From assembly GCF_029846235.1 (NCBI RefSeq), contig NZ_JARVWP010000001.1:558001-622000 (forward strand): a stretch of DNA of 64,000 bases. The letters run 5' to 3'. A program made the translations under genes and the position numbers. The notes beneath the pieces were generated by a model. The model had not been told where the DNA came from and ran no database searches. It saw only the letters and a list, made by a program, of their open reading frames with translations. This DNA is from Bradyrhizobium sp. CER78. GTDB taxonomy: Bacteria > Pseudomonadota > Alphaproteobacteria > Rhizobiales > Xanthobacteraceae. Positions 25,234 through 34,481 of the stretch are shown piece after piece (the first letter of the stretch is position 1; the number at the start of each line of letters is the position of its first letter).

Positions 25234-25938
25234 CTAAAGCCCCAGATACGCCTTGCGCACGTCGGGATTGCCGCTGATCTCGGCCGCGGTGCCCTGCATC
25301 AGCACGCGGCCGGTTTGCAGGATGTAGGCGCGGTCGGCGATCTCGAGGCACTCGGCCATGCGCTGCTCGACGATCAGGACCGTCATGCCGGCGTCGCGGA
25401 TGCGCTTCACGGCCTGGAAGATCTCATCGACGAGTTTAGGCATGATGCCCTGCGACGGCTCGTCGAGCATCAGGAGCCGCGGCCGCGTCATCAGCGCGCG
25501 GCCGATCGCAAGCATCTGCTGCTCGCCGCCGGACAGGGTCTCGGCGCGCTGCTCGAGCCGTTCGCCAAGTCGCGGGAACAGATTGAACACCAGATCGAGC
25601 GGCGCATCGCGGTCAGCCTTGCTGCGATAAAGATAGCTGCCGAGCCGCAGATTGTCGCTCACCGACAGCCGCGGAAACAGCCGCCGGTTCTCCGGCACGA
25701 AGGCGATGCCTTCAGCCGTGATAACGTGCTGCGGCTGGCCGTCGATGCGCTTGCCGTCGAAGGTGACGGTGCCGGCGCGCGGACGCTCGGCGCCGGCGAT
25801 CGATTTCAAAAGCGTCGATTTGCCGGCGCCGTTGGCGCCGGCGACGCAGACGATCTCGCCCTTGGTGACGTCGATTGACACCGAGGAGATCGCAACCAGG
25901 CCCTGATAGGCGGTGGTGACTTCACGCACCGACAGCAT
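25234..25938 (-). CDS. livF: Branched-chain-type ABC transporter ATP-binding protein (LivF)
   Basis: The 234-residue ATPase has Walker A GANGAGKSTLL, signature LSGGEQQ, Walker B LLMLDEP and a conserved switch histidine region (LIVEQ). It energises import through the LivHM channel. Its start overlaps the end of livG by 17 bases. It closes a five-gene importer operon on the minus strand. The substrate may be an amino acid, an amide or another small acid, and the neighbouring DUF1445 enzyme may be the better clue. Confidence 0.95.
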   Translation of the reverse strand: MLSVREVTTAYQGLVAISSVSIDVTKGEIVCVAGANGAGKSTLLKSIAGAERPRAGTVTFDGKRIDGQPQHVITAEGIAFVPENRRLFPRLSVSDNLRLGSYLYRSKADRDAPLDLVFNLFPRLGERLEQRAETLSGGEQQMLAIGRALMTRPRLLMLDEPSQGIMPKLVDEIFQAVKRIRDAGMTVLIVEQRMAECLEIADRAYILQTGRVLMQGTAAEISGNPDVRKAYLGL

Positions 25939-26653
25939 GACGATCCCCGAGATAGGCGGAAATGACTTCCGGATTGCGGACGACCTCGGCGGGCTTGCCC
26001 TCGACCAGCACCTTGCCGAGATTGAGCACGATGGCGCGGTCGACCAGCGGCATCACGATCTCCATCACGTGCTCGACCATCAGCACGGTGACGCCGGTGG
26101 CGCGCACCTTGCGCACCAACTCGACGCCGGTCTGCGCCTCGACTGGCGTGAGGCCGGTGAGGACTTCGTCGAGCAGCAGCAATTTCGGCTCGGTCGCCAG
26201 CGCACGCGCGACTTCGAGCCGGCGCTTCTCCGACGGCACGAGGTCGGCGGCAAGCTTGTCGGCGCGCGCCGCAAGGCCGCAGAACTCCAGCACCTCATAG
26301 GCCTTCTGCCGCGCGATCCGCATCTTGGTGTTGCGGATCAGCGCGCCGACGATGACGTTGTCGATCACGGTCATGGTCTCGAAGCTCTTGACCACCTGGA
26401 ACGTGCGCCCGACGCCGCGCTGACAGCGTTCCGCCGCCGGCAGCCTTGTGACGTCCTCGCCATCGAAGATGATCGAGCCCTGGGTCGGCGGCAGCACGCC
26501 CGCGATCAGGTTGAACAGCGTCGACTTGCCGGCGCCGTTCGGGCCGATCAGGCCGACGATCTCGCCGCGCCCGACCGAGATCGAGACGTCGCTGTTGGCG
26601 ACGAGGCCGCCGAAGCGCTGCCAGACGCCACGCGTTTCAAGAAGCGCCGTCAT
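25922..26653 (-). CDS. livG: Branched-chain-type ABC transporter ATP-binding protein (LivG)
   Basis: The 243-residue ATPase has Walker A GPNGAGKSTLF and Walker B LLLLDEV. The ABC signature reads LVPSEKRRLEV rather than LSxGQ, and the Walker B proline is valine, so it is a degenerate type seen in part of the LivG family. Its ATG overlaps the livM stop (ATGA). With LivF it forms a heterodimer in which one site may be less active. Import would occur at the inner membrane. Confidence 0.93.
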   Translation of the reverse strand: MTALLETRGVWQRFGGLVANSDVSISVGRGEIVGLIGPNGAGKSTLFNLIAGVLPPTQGSIIFDGEDVTRLPAAERCQRGVGRTFQVVKSFETMTVIDNVIVGALIRNTKMRIARQKAYEVLEFCGLAARADKLAADLVPSEKRRLEVARALATEPKLLLLDEVLTGLTPVEAQTGVELVRKVRATGVTVLMVEHVMEIVMPLVDRAIVLNLGKVLVEGKPAEVVRNPEVISAYLGDRHAVGA

Positions 26654-27636
26654 CGTGCGGCCTCCTTGCGCCCGGTGAGCATGCTGAACACGCTGACCAG
26701 ACCGCGCGGCAGCGCCAGCGAGATCGCGACGATCAGCGCGCCATAGACGATCAGGTCGACGCCGCGGCCGGACCCGCCGATGAACGAGCGCGTCAGCTCG
26801 GTGAGCGGGATCAGGATCACCGCACCCAGGACCGGGCCCCACAAGGTGCCGATGCCCCCGAGCACGGCAGGCAGCGCCATCAACAGCGAGAACTGGAAGC
26901 CCATCACGCTCTCAGGATCGATATAGGACACGAACTGGGCGTAGAAGCTGCCGCCTACCGCGACCAGGAAGGCCGAGACCGCGGCCGCGCCCATTTTGGA
27001 GTTGAACACGACCACCCCGAGGCTTTCGGCGGCGTCCGGATTGTCCTTCACCGCGCGCCACCAATAGCCCCATTTGGAATCCTCCAGCCACCAGGTGACG
27101 AACCAGGCGATGCAGGCCAGCGCCAGCGCAAAATAGAAGTACGGCAGCTTCGAGCGGGTGAACTGGAATTTCAGCCAGCTGTCGCCGCGCACCGGGATGT
27201 CGATGCCGAGCGCTGCGCCCGCCCAATCCCAGTTCTGGATCAAAACCAGCGCAATCTCGGCGATCACGATGGTCGCGATCACGAAGTAATGCCCGCGCAG
27301 GCGGAAGCAGGGATAGCCGAGCGCCATCGCGATCACGGCCGAGATCGCCCCGCCCGCCAGCATGCCGAACCACGGCAGCACGCCGAACTTGGTGAACAGC
27401 AGCGCGGTGGTGTAGGCACCGAGCCCGAAATACAGCGCATGGCCGAGCGAGATCTGCCCGCAATAGCCGGACAGGATGTTCCAGCTCTGCGACAGCGCCG
27501 CATACATCAGGGTCAGCACCATGATGTTCTGGACGTAGACGTCCTTGACGAACAGCGGCACCAGCGCAGCGATCACCGCGAGGCAGGCCGCCACGATCAG
27601 GTCACGCCTGCGGCGTTGGGCGAAATGGGTGTCCAT
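26650..27636 (-). CDS. livM: Branched-chain-type ABC transporter permease (LivM)
   Basis: The 328-residue integral membrane protein has about ten hydrophobic segments and the LivM stretch GYCGQISLGHALYFGLGAY. The ATG at 27636 overlaps the TGA of livH (TGATG); a GTG one codon upstream is an alternative start. It forms the translocation pore with LivH. Confidence 0.93.
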   Translation of the reverse strand: MDTHFAQRRRRDLIVAACLAVIAALVPLFVKDVYVQNIMVLTLMYAALSQSWNILSGYCGQISLGHALYFGLGAYTTALLFTKFGVLPWFGMLAGGAISAVIAMALGYPCFRLRGHYFVIATIVIAEIALVLIQNWDWAGAALGIDIPVRGDSWLKFQFTRSKLPYFYFALALACIAWFVTWWLEDSKWGYWWRAVKDNPDAAESLGVVVFNSKMGAAAVSAFLVAVGGSFYAQFVSYIDPESVMGFQFSLLMALPAVLGGIGTLWGPVLGAVILIPLTELTRSFIGGSGRGVDLIVYGALIVAISLALPRGLVSVFSMLTGRKEAAR

Positions 27637-28514
27637 CACATCGATCCGAACAGGCCGCGCGGGCGGATGAAGACGACCAGCAGATAGACGGCGTAGATGC
27701 CGACCGATTTCAGCGACGGCGGCAGGATCAGCGCGGTGGTCGCCTCCACCAGGCCGACGATGATGCCGCCGGCAAAGGCGCCGAACACGCTGCCGAAGCC
27801 GCCGAGCGCCACCGTGACATAGGCGATCAGCGCAAAGGAGGCGCCGACGTCGGGATAGATATAGAAGAAGATCGCCATGATGGCGCCGGCAAGTCCGACC
27901 AAAGCCGCGCCGAGCCCCCAGCCCAGTGCGAACACCCGGTTCTTGTCGATGCCGACGAGGGCCACCGCGCCGGCGTCCTCGCGGGTCGCTTCGAGCGCAC
28001 GGCCGAAATCGGTGCGGTTGATGAAGAAGTAGAGTGCGACGAAGGCCGCGATCGACAGCATCGCGCCGATCAGCTGCGGCTCCGGCAGATAGATGCCGGC
28101 GATCGACACCGTCTTGCCGCCGAGCCAGGAGTTGGTGACGCTGCGGTAGTCGGGCGTGAAGAAGAACTGGGCGAGGCCCCGCATCACGATCGCAAGGCCG
28201 AAGGTGGAGAAGATCTGCACCATGCCGGCATTGGCCTTGGCGCGCATCGCGAAGCGGACCACCAACAGATAGACCACCGCGCCGAACACGAACAAGGCCG
28301 CGGCGACCAGTGGCGCCGCCAGCAAGGGATCGATCGCGAAGAACGCGAACAGGAAGAAGGTCGCATACATCGCGATCATCAGGAACTCGCCGTGCGCGAA
28401 ATTCACAACGTCCATCAATCCGAAGATCAATGCGAGGCCCGCGGCGATCAGCCCGTAGAGCAGCCCCATCAGCAGGCCGCTCGCCAAACTCTGGATAATG
28501 GTCTCGGCTGTCAC
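27636..28514 (-). CDS. livH: Branched-chain-type ABC transporter permease (LivH)
   Basis: The 292-residue integral membrane protein has LMDVVNFAHGEFLMI, the LivH hallmark, and several further membrane helices. The start is GTG at 28514 with GGAG eight bases upstream. A family A repeat fills the gap to the upstream substrate-binding protein gene (28515-28707), yet the five genes are on one strand and likely one transcript. Confidence 0.93.
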   Translation of the reverse strand: MTAETIIQSLASGLLMGLLYGLIAAGLALIFGLMDVVNFAHGEFLMIAMYATFFLFAFFAIDPLLAAPLVAAALFVFGAVVYLLVVRFAMRAKANAGMVQIFSTFGLAIVMRGLAQFFFTPDYRSVTNSWLGGKTVSIAGIYLPEPQLIGAMLSIAAFVALYFFINRTDFGRALEATREDAGAVALVGIDKNRVFALGWGLGAALVGLAGAIMAIFFYIYPDVGASFALIAYVTVALGGFGSVFGAFAGGIIVGLVEATTALILPPSLKSVGIYAVYLLVVFIRPRGLFGSM

Positions 28515-28553
28515 CGTTGACGCTCCATGTTCCAGGCGTTGTCGTTAGCCCCC

Positions 28554-28637
28554 GTCATTGCGAGGAGCGAAGCGACGAAGCAATTCATGCTTCCTTTTTG
28601 CGGAGAGATGGATTGCTTCGCTTCGCTCGCAATGACG
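28554..28637. repeat. Intergenic repeat, family A, copy 3
   Basis: GTCATTGCGAGGAGCGAAGC is paired with GCTTCGCTCGCAATGACG, with AGCAATTCAT and ATGGATTGCTTCG inside. It sits within the transporter operon between the binding-protein gene and livH. Confidence 0.88.
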
Positions 28638-28707
28638 GAACATGCGAGACTCCGTGTGATGTCTTCGGCTCTCACCGCCCTCTGCCCCCCCTCTAGCGTC
28701 CGACCGA

Positions 28708-29955
28708 TCAGCTGTTCATCGGCCAGATCGCCTCGGAGACGGCGGCCTGTTCCGGGAAGATCGTCACGAAGTTCTTCGCGGAATATTGCAGCAGCACCGG
28801 ATCGGCGAAATTGTTCTGCCCCATCTCGTCGAACTTGACGCGCCGCCACGGCATGATGGTGACGTCGCCCGGCATGTCGGTGGCGACCAGCGCCTCGCGG
28901 ATCTTTTCGCCGTCGGTCGACTTGGCGCGGTTGATGGCATCAGCCATGATGATGAGGCCCATGAACTGGCGCGACGTATAGTCGTTGAAGTCCTTGCCGG
29001 ACTTGGCGCGGTACATCTCGTTGATGAGACCGACCATCGGCCGCTTCTGCGCCAGGTCGAGCGAGAAGCTGCCGCGCGAGATCACGCCCTCGAGCTTGTC
29101 GCCGACCGCGTCATAGGTCGCCTTCTCCGAGAAGCCGGCGTCCTGCGCCATGATGTTCTTCGGCTTGTAGCCGAGCTCGGCCATGGTCTTGACCAAGAGG
29201 ATCGCGTCCGTGGTGTAGCTCGACGGCATCAGCACGTCGGCATTAGCCGCCTTGAGCTGCTGCACCTCGGCGGTGAGCGACGGCGAGTTGGCGCGATACT
29301 TGATGTCGGCCACGATCTTGTAGCCCCGCTCGGCGGCGAGCTTGGTTTGCGCGTTCGCCGAATCGGTACCGAAGATGGTGTCCTCGTGGAACAGCGCCAG
29401 CGTCTCGATCTTCTGGCCCTTCTTCTTCATCGCATCGAAGAAGTCGAACATCGCGGCCGAGAACATCTCGTCATGCGGCGAGGCGCGGAAATAGTATTTC
29501 AGGCCGCGGCGATGCAGGCTCGGCGAGGAATTGTCGGCCGAGATGAACGGAACGCCGTAGCGCTCGCAGGTCTGGCTGACGGTGACGGCGACCGCGCTCT
29601 GATAGGTGCCGACGACGGCGCAGACCTTCTCCTGGGTGATCAGGCGCTCGGTCTCGGCGCGGCCCTTCTGCGGATCGGCCTGGTGGTCGGCGAACACCAG
29701 CTTGACCTTGGCGCCGCCGAGGCCGGACAGGCCTTCGCCCTTGGCGAGCGGCAGCGCGAAATCGTAGTTCTTGTTGATGATGTCGGCCGCGGTGTTGAAG
29801 GCATGCTGCGCGTCGACGCCGATCGCGGCACTGGAGCCGGACAGCGGATAGATCACGCCGATGGCCACTTCGCTTGTCTGTGCGCGTGCGGCCATCGGAC
29901 CGAGCGCAGCGGCGGCAGTGGCACCCAGCAATACGTTACGGCGAGAGATCGTCAT
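28708..29955 (-). CDS. ABC transporter substrate-binding protein (Periplasmic_binding_6 type)
   Basis: The 415-residue periplasmic protein opens with a twin-arginine signal (SRRNVLLG, then a hydrophobic stretch ending AARAQ), so it is probably Tat-exported folded. The ligand-binding core begins IGVIYPLSGSSAAIG and includes YQSAVAVTVSQTCERYGVPF, typical of branched-chain amino acid or amide-binding receptors. It is larger than LivJ (about 370). ATG 29955 has AAGGGGAAA upstream. It leads the importer genes and follows the DUF1445 gene by 85 bases on the same strand. Confidence 0.93.
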   Translation of the reverse strand: MTISRRNVLLGATAAAALGPMAARAQTSEVAIGVIYPLSGSSAAIGVDAQHAFNTAADIINKNYDFALPLAKGEGLSGLGGAKVKLVFADHQADPQKGRAETERLITQEKVCAVVGTYQSAVAVTVSQTCERYGVPFISADNSSPSLHRRGLKYYFRASPHDEMFSAAMFDFFDAMKKKGQKIETLALFHEDTIFGTDSANAQTKLAAERGYKIVADIKYRANSPSLTAEVQQLKAANADVLMPSSYTTDAILLVKTMAELGYKPKNIMAQDAGFSEKATYDAVGDKLEGVISRGSFSLDLAQKRPMVGLINEMYRAKSGKDFNDYTSRQFMGLIIMADAINRAKSTDGEKIREALVATDMPGDVTIMPWRRVKFDEMGQNNFADPVLLQYSAKNFVTIFPEQAAVSEAIWPMNS

Positions 29956-30040
29956 CGAAATTTCCCCTTCAGCTTTGTTCTTATCGATGTGACGCTTGTA
30001 GCGCGCAGTAAAGCCTCAATGAATTGCACGAATTGCCTAT

Positions 30041-30859
30041 TCAGAGCACAGCGAGCTGCTTGTTCCTGAGATCGGTCACCAGCATCAGCCCCGGCGCATG
30101 CGTGATGGCGAACGGCAGCTTCGCAGCTGCGATCACCGATTGCGGCGTCACGCCACAGGCCCAGAACACCGGGATCTCGTCATCGGCCACCGGCACCGCA
30201 TCGCCATAATCGGGCTTGGCGATATCCTTGATGCCGATCGCATGCGGATGGCCGAGATGCACCGGTGCGCCGTGCACCGACGGGAAGCGCGAGGTGATCT
30301 GCACCGCGCGGATCGCATCCGCCGGCTTGAACGGGCGCATCGACACCACCATCGGTCCCGCAAACGGCCCCGACGGCTGGCAGGCGATATTGGTCCGGTA
30401 CATTGGCACACGCAGATTGCGCTCAATGTGACGGATCGGCAGCCCCTCTTCCAGCAGCGCCTCCTCGAACGAATAGGAGCAGCCGAGCACGAAGGTGACG
30501 AGATCGTCGCGCCAGTACTTTGTGATATCGGTCGGCTCGTCCGCCACCTCGCCGTCGCGCCAGACCCGGTAGCGCGGCACGTCGGTGCGGACGTCGAGGT
30601 CGGGACCGAGCGCCGGGATGCGGAAATCGCCGACCTCGGACATGCCGATGATCGGGCACGGCTTCGGATTGAGCTGGCAGAACCGGTGGAAGGCGCCGGC
30701 GAGCTGCTCCGGCAGGATCGCCAGATTGCCCTGGACGAAGCCGTTGGCGAGACCCGCGGTCGTCGCCGACGCCTCGCCGTCACGGCAGGCGCGCCGCGCT
30801 TCAGCGCTCGCCAGCACCGGTTCCCCGTGAGATCGCTGCACTGCCGCAAAAACAGTCAT
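30041..30859 (-). CDS. Putative hydro-lyase, DUF1445 (UPF0317) family
   Basis: The 272-residue cytoplasmic protein matches the UPF0317 length. Motifs are [23 protein letters not shown] and the [20 protein letters not shown] stretch. The bacterial proteins are called putative hydro-lyases and occur near amino acid or oxoproline metabolism; the human DGLUCY protein combines this domain with a D-glutamate cyclase domain. ATG 30859 with GGAGAATCCC is the start. A LysR gene lies divergently upstream, with a dyad next to the promoter. The importer genes follow, so it is plausibly the enzyme for the imported compound. Confidence 0.9.
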   Translation of the reverse strand: MTVFAAVQRSHGEPVLASAEARRACRDGEASATTAGLANGFVQGNLAILPEQLAGAFHRFCQLNPKPCPIIGMSEVGDFRIPALGPDLDVRTDVPRYRVWRDGEVADEPTDITKYWRDDLVTFVLGCSYSFEEALLEEGLPIRHIERNLRVPMYRTNIACQPSGPFAGPMVVSMRPFKPADAIRAVQITSRFPSVHGAPVHLGHPHAIGIKDIAKPDYGDAVPVADDEIPVFWACGVTPQSVIAAAKLPFAITHAPGLMLVTDLRNKQLAVL

Positions 30860-30910
30860 GGGATTCTCCTGCCCATAATCTCGACAAGGACAAGCCAACA
30901 CCAAGCGTGA

Positions 30911-30939
30911 TATAATGTCTAATCGTCCTTTCTAATCAA
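30911..30939 (-). promoter_or_regulatory. Candidate sigma-70-like promoter of the DUF1445-transporter operon
   Basis: Reading on the minus strand, TTGATT (30939-30934) is followed after 17 bases by ATTATA (30916-30911). The -35 element abuts the LysR dyad at 30941-30963, an arrangement typical of an activator site. Confidence 0.6.
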
Positions 30940-30940
30940 A

Positions 30941-30963
30941 ATCGATAAAGCAAATTTATCGAT
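30941..30963. promoter_or_regulatory. LysR-type operator: perfect dyad with T-N11-A
   Basis: ATCGATAAA and TTTATCGAT are separated by GCAAA. T30946 and A30958 are 12 bases apart, matching the T-N11-A rule for LysR regulators. It lies 15 bases before the lysR start and next to the divergent gene's -35. Confidence 0.75.
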
Positions 30964-30978
30964 CGGGAAAATGCTTCC

Positions 30979-31896
30979 ATGACGGACTTCCGCTCGATCG
31001 AAACATTTCTCTGGGTCGTCAAGCTCGGCAGCTTCCGCGGTGCCGCCCAGCGGCTCAACACCACCCAGCCGGCGATCTCTCAGCGCATTGCCCAGCTCGA
31101 GCGCGAGATGGGCGTCAAGCTGCTCAACCGCGACCACCGGGTAGCCTCGCCGACGCCGAGCGGGCGGCTGATGCTGATCTATGCCGAGAAGCTGATCGGC
31201 CTGCGCTCGGAGATGATGGCCGAGGTCGGCGACCGCTCGGCGATGCGCGGCGCGCTGCGGCTCGGTGTCGCGGAGACCATCGTGCACACCTGGCTGCCGC
31301 GGCTGGTGAAGAGCGTCAACGAGATCTACCCGAACCTGTCGCTCGAGATCGAGGTCGACATCACACCCAATCTGACGCCGCGGCTGCTGGCGCAGGAGAT
31401 CGAACTCGCCTTCGTGCTCGGACCGGTCTCCGCGTCCGGCGCGCACAACCATGTGCTGTGCGATTACCCGATCGGTTTCCTGGCGAGCCCGTCGCTCGGC
31501 CTCGGCTCTGGCCCGGTGGCGCGGCAGGATCTGGCGCGGTTTCCGATCATCACCTTTCCGCGCAAGACCCAGCCCTACGAGACCGTACGCGCCTTGTTCA
31601 ATGCCCCCGATCTGCCGCCAATCCGGCTGCACGCCTCGACCTCGCTCGCGACCGTGATCCACATGGCCAATGAAGGGCTTGGCATCGCGGTGATCCCGTC
31701 GGCGATCGTCGAGAACGAGCTTGCTGACGGGCGCTTGCAACTGCTCGATACCGACCTCAAGCTGCCGCCCCTCACCTTCACTGCGAGCTGGCTCGCCTCC
31801 CCCGATGCGGTCGCCATCGAGCGCGTCGCCAATCTCGCCAGGCAGATCGCGCAGACCAGCGTGGCGGTTGACGGCGCGAGAGTGGCGCGTCATTGA
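30979..31896 (+). CDS. LysR family transcriptional regulator
   Basis: The 305-residue regulator has an N-terminal winged helix-turn-helix (FLWVVKLGSFRGAAQRL, TTQPAISQRI) and an effector-binding domain. ATG 30979 is the start. It is divergent from the DUF1445 gene, with the dyad 30941-30963 between them, so it probably activates that operon and represses itself. The hydrolase gene at 32039 is on the same strand but is separated by a repeat. Confidence 0.95.
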   Translation: MTDFRSIETFLWVVKLGSFRGAAQRLNTTQPAISQRIAQLEREMGVKLLNRDHRVASPTPSGRLMLIYAEKLIGLRSEMMAEVGDRSAMRGALRLGVAETIVHTWLPRLVKSVNEIYPNLSLEIEVDITPNLTPRLLAQEIELAFVLGPVSASGAHNHVLCDYPIGFLASPSLGLGSGPVARQDLARFPIITFPRKTQPYETVRALFNAPDLPPIRLHASTSLATVIHMANEGLGIAVIPSAIVENELADGRLQLLDTDLKLPPLTFTASWLASPDAVAIERVANLARQIAQTSVAVDGARVARH

Positions 31897-31916
31897 CGAT
31901 TGCCGGACAATCAACC

Positions 31917-32019
31917 GTCATTCCGGGGCGGCTCGAAGAGCCGAACCCGGAATCTCGAGATTCTCAGATGCGCAATTGCGCATCATAGTTCGATGCTCAC
32001 GCATCGCCCCCGAATGACA
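31917..32019. repeat. Intergenic repeat, family D, copy 1
   Basis: It begins GTCATTCCGGGGCGGCTCG and contains GAACCCGGAATCTCGAGATTC, shared with 56359 and 63784, then an AATTGCGCA hairpin, ending GAATGAC. Confidence 0.85.
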
Positions 32020-32038
32020 GCTGGAATGGACTGACGAC

Positions 32039-33289
32039 ATGAGCCGAGCCGCAACCAACCTGCAGATCGATTCCGCCCGCCTCTGGGGTACCATCCATGA
32101 AACCGCGCAGTTCGGTGCGACGCCAAAGGGCGGCGTGCGGCGGCTGACCCTCAGTGCCGAGGACAAGCAGGTGCGCGACTGGTTCCGCAAGGCCTGCGAG
32201 GACGCCGGCCTGGACGTGCATGTCGATGCGCTCGGCTCGATGTTCGGCCTGCGCAAGGGCCGGGACATGTCGAAACCGCCGATCGGCGTCGGCTCGCATC
32301 TCGACACCCAGCCGACCGGCGGCAAGTATGACGGCATCCTCGGCACCCTCGCCGGGCTCGAGCTGGTGCGCACCTTGAACGATGCGGGGATCGAGACCGA
32401 GCTGCCGATCTGCATCTGCAACTGGACCAATGAGGAAGGCTCGCGCTTTGCGCCGGCGATGATGGCCTCGGCCGCCTATGTCGGCGATTTCACCACCGAC
32501 GACATCCTGTCGCGCAAGGACGCCGAAGGCGTCACGGTGGCGCAGGCGCTGGACTCGATCGGCTATCGCGGCGACGCCCCGGTCGGCCGGCAGAAATTCT
32601 CGGGCTTCGTCGAGCTGCATATCGAGCAGGGCCCGATCCTGGAGGCCGAGGGCAAGACCATCGGCGTGGTCGATTCCGGCCAGGGCGTGCTTTGGTACGA
32701 CGGCAAGATCGTGGGCTTCGAGAGCCACGCAGGCTCGACCCCGATGCCGCTGCGCCGCGACGCGCTGGCGACGCTGTCGGAAATCGTGCTGGCGATGGAA
32801 AGCATCGCCAGGAAGCATGGCCCGAAGGCGGTCGGCACCATCGGCGAGGCCGTCATCGCAAGCCCCTCGCGCAACGTGATCCCCGGCGAGATCGCCTTCA
32901 CGGTGGATTGCCGCAGCGCCGATGCCGCGATCATGGATGCGCTGGACCGTGACCTGCGTGCAGCCATCGTTGAGATCGCAGCAAAGCGCAAGGTCGAGGT
33001 TCAGCTTGATCTCGTCTGGCGCAAGGCGCCGACGCATTTCGATCCGAAGCTGGTCGACGCGGTCGAGAACGCGGCCGATCAGCTCGGCTATTCGCACCGC
33101 CGCATCACCTCCGGCGCCGGCCACGACGCCTGCAACCTCAACACGGTGATGCCGGCGGCGATGGTGTTCGTGCCCTGCAAGGACGGCATCAGCCATAACG
33201 AGCTGGAAGATGCCACGCAGACCGATTGCGCCGCCGGCGCCAACGTCCTGCTGCATACGGTGCTGGCGCTCGCCGGCGTCGCATCCTGA
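32039..33289 (+). CDS. Zn-dependent hydrolase, N-carbamoyl-L-amino acid hydrolase/ureidopropionase family
   Basis: The 416-residue M20-type amidohydrolase has the metal-site motifs GSHLDTQPTGGKYDG (H and D), NEEGSRF (E) and ELHIEQG (H), and a substrate arginine-like ASPSRNVIPG segment. Such enzymes cleave N-carbamoyl amino acids, beta-ureidopropionate or allantoate to the amino acid. ATG 32039 is the start. A D-2-hydroxyacid dehydrogenase follows about 30 bases later on the same strand. Which carbamoyl compound it uses is not clear. Confidence 0.93.
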   Translation: MSRAATNLQIDSARLWGTIHETAQFGATPKGGVRRLTLSAEDKQVRDWFRKACEDAGLDVHVDALGSMFGLRKGRDMSKPPIGVGSHLDTQPTGGKYDGILGTLAGLELVRTLNDAGIETELPICICNWTNEEGSRFAPAMMASAAYVGDFTTDDILSRKDAEGVTVAQALDSIGYRGDAPVGRQKFSGFVELHIEQGPILEAEGKTIGVVDSGQGVLWYDGKIVGFESHAGSTPMPLRRDALATLSEIVLAMESIARKHGPKAVGTIGEAVIASPSRNVIPGEIAFTVDCRSADAAIMDALDRDLRAAIVEIAAKRKVEVQLDLVWRKAPTHFDPKLVDAVENAADQLGYSHRRITSGAGHDACNLNTVMPAAMVFVPCKDGISHNELEDATQTDCAAGANVLLHTVLALAGVAS

Positions 33290-33320
33290 TCTTCATATCT
33301 CCCCTTCGATGGAGGCTTTC

Positions 33321-34232
33321 GTGCGCGCAGTGTTTGTCGACGCCAATGAATCGCTCGCTGTCATCACCGAGCGCCTGGAGAAACCCGGCGATCCCAAGAT
33401 GCGGATCAACCGCAACCCGGACATCAAGCCCGAGGACTATCCGGCGGTGCTCGACGGCGCCGAGATCGCGGTGGTCGATCACACCGCGTTGCCGACCGAC
33501 ATCGCAAAGAAGTGCGCCGGCCTGAAGCACGTCGTGTTCCTCGGCACCGGCGCGCGCAGCTACATGAACCCGGAGGAGCTCGCCGAACTCGGCATCGCCG
33601 TGCATCTGATCAAGGGCTATGGCGACACCGCGGTGGCGGAGTCCGCGATCGCGCTGATGTGGTCGTCGGCGCGGGTGATCGCGCAGATGGACCGCGAGAT
33701 GCGCGCCGGCAACTGGCTGCGCGAGGACGGCATGCAGCTCACCGGCAAGACGCTTGGCCTCGTCGGCTTTGGCGGCATCGCGGCCGAGGTCGCCCGCATC
33801 GCGCTCGGCAGCGGCATGAAGGTGATCGCCTGGAACCGGTCGGCCAAGAGCCATCCGGGCGTCGAATTCGTCGATCTCGACACCGTGCTGGCGAACAGCG
33901 ACGTGGTCTCGCTCCATCTGCTGCTCAACGACGAGACCCGCGGGATGATCACCCGCGAGAAGATCGCGAAGATGAAAAAGGGCGTCGTGCTGATCAACAC
34001 CGCGCGCGGCGCGATCGTCGACGAGCAGGCGATGATCGATGCGCTCAATTCCGGCCACATCCGCCACGCCGGCCTCGACGTCTACAACATCGAGCCGCTG
34101 CCGAAGGATCATCCACTGACCAGGATCCCGAACGTGACGCTGTCGGCGCATTCGGCGTTCCGCACGCCGGAAGCGAGCGAGAATTTGATCCACGCAGCAT
34201 GGGAGCATTGCCGACGGATCGTGAAGGGATAG
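33321..34232 (+). CDS. NAD(P)-dependent D-isomer 2-hydroxyacid dehydrogenase
   Basis: The 303-residue dehydrogenase has a C-terminal Rossmann domain (GLVGFGGIAAEVARIA). Catalytic residues are visible as arginine in NTARGAIVD, glutamate in DVYNIEPLP and histidine in LSAHSAF. The start is GTG at 33321 because GGAGG lies five bases before it; ATG 33309 would put the ribosome binding site inside the gene. It reduces or oxidises a 2-keto/2-hydroxy acid. With the upstream hydrolase and the convergent tartrate dehydrogenase it points to hydroxy-acid use. Confidence 0.93.
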   Translation: MRAVFVDANESLAVITERLEKPGDPKMRINRNPDIKPEDYPAVLDGAEIAVVDHTALPTDIAKKCAGLKHVVFLGTGARSYMNPEELAELGIAVHLIKGYGDTAVAESAIALMWSSARVIAQMDREMRAGNWLREDGMQLTGKTLGLVGFGGIAAEVARIALGSGMKVIAWNRSAKSHPGVEFVDLDTVLANSDVVSLHLLLNDETRGMITREKIAKMKKGVVLINTARGAIVDEQAMIDALNSGHIRHAGLDVYNIEPLPKDHPLTRIPNVTLSAHSAFRTPEASENLIHAAWEHCRRIVKG

Positions 34233-34240
34233 TTTTCGAC

Positions 34241-34379
34241 GTCGTCCTGGACAAGCGAGCGTAGCGAGCGCGATCCAGGACCCATTACCACCGCTCCACA
34301 TTGTAGCGATGGCTGGGGCCACAGCGAGCTATGACAACAAGCCCCTGTGGTTATGGGTCCCTGCTTTCGCAGGGACGAC
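34241..34379. repeat. Intergenic repeat, family E, copy 2
   Basis: GTCGTCCTGG at the left and CAGGGACGAC at the right enclose CAGGACCCATTACCACCGC and GTGGTTATGGGTCCCTG. This mirrors 422-590. Confidence 0.85.
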
Positions 34380-34386
34380 AGGGATC

Positions 34387-34471
34387 GTAGGGTGGGTTAG
34401 CCGAAGGCGTAACCCACCGCTTCTGTGACCGCGGAGGCAATGGTGGGTTACGCTTCGCTAACCCACCCTAC
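34387..34471. repeat. Intergenic repeat, family F, copy 2
   Basis: GTAGGGTGGGTTAGCCGAAG pairs with CTTCGCTAACCCACCCTAC. It lies between convergent genes and may terminate both. Confidence 0.88.
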
Positions 34472-34481
34472 GCAGGCGACT

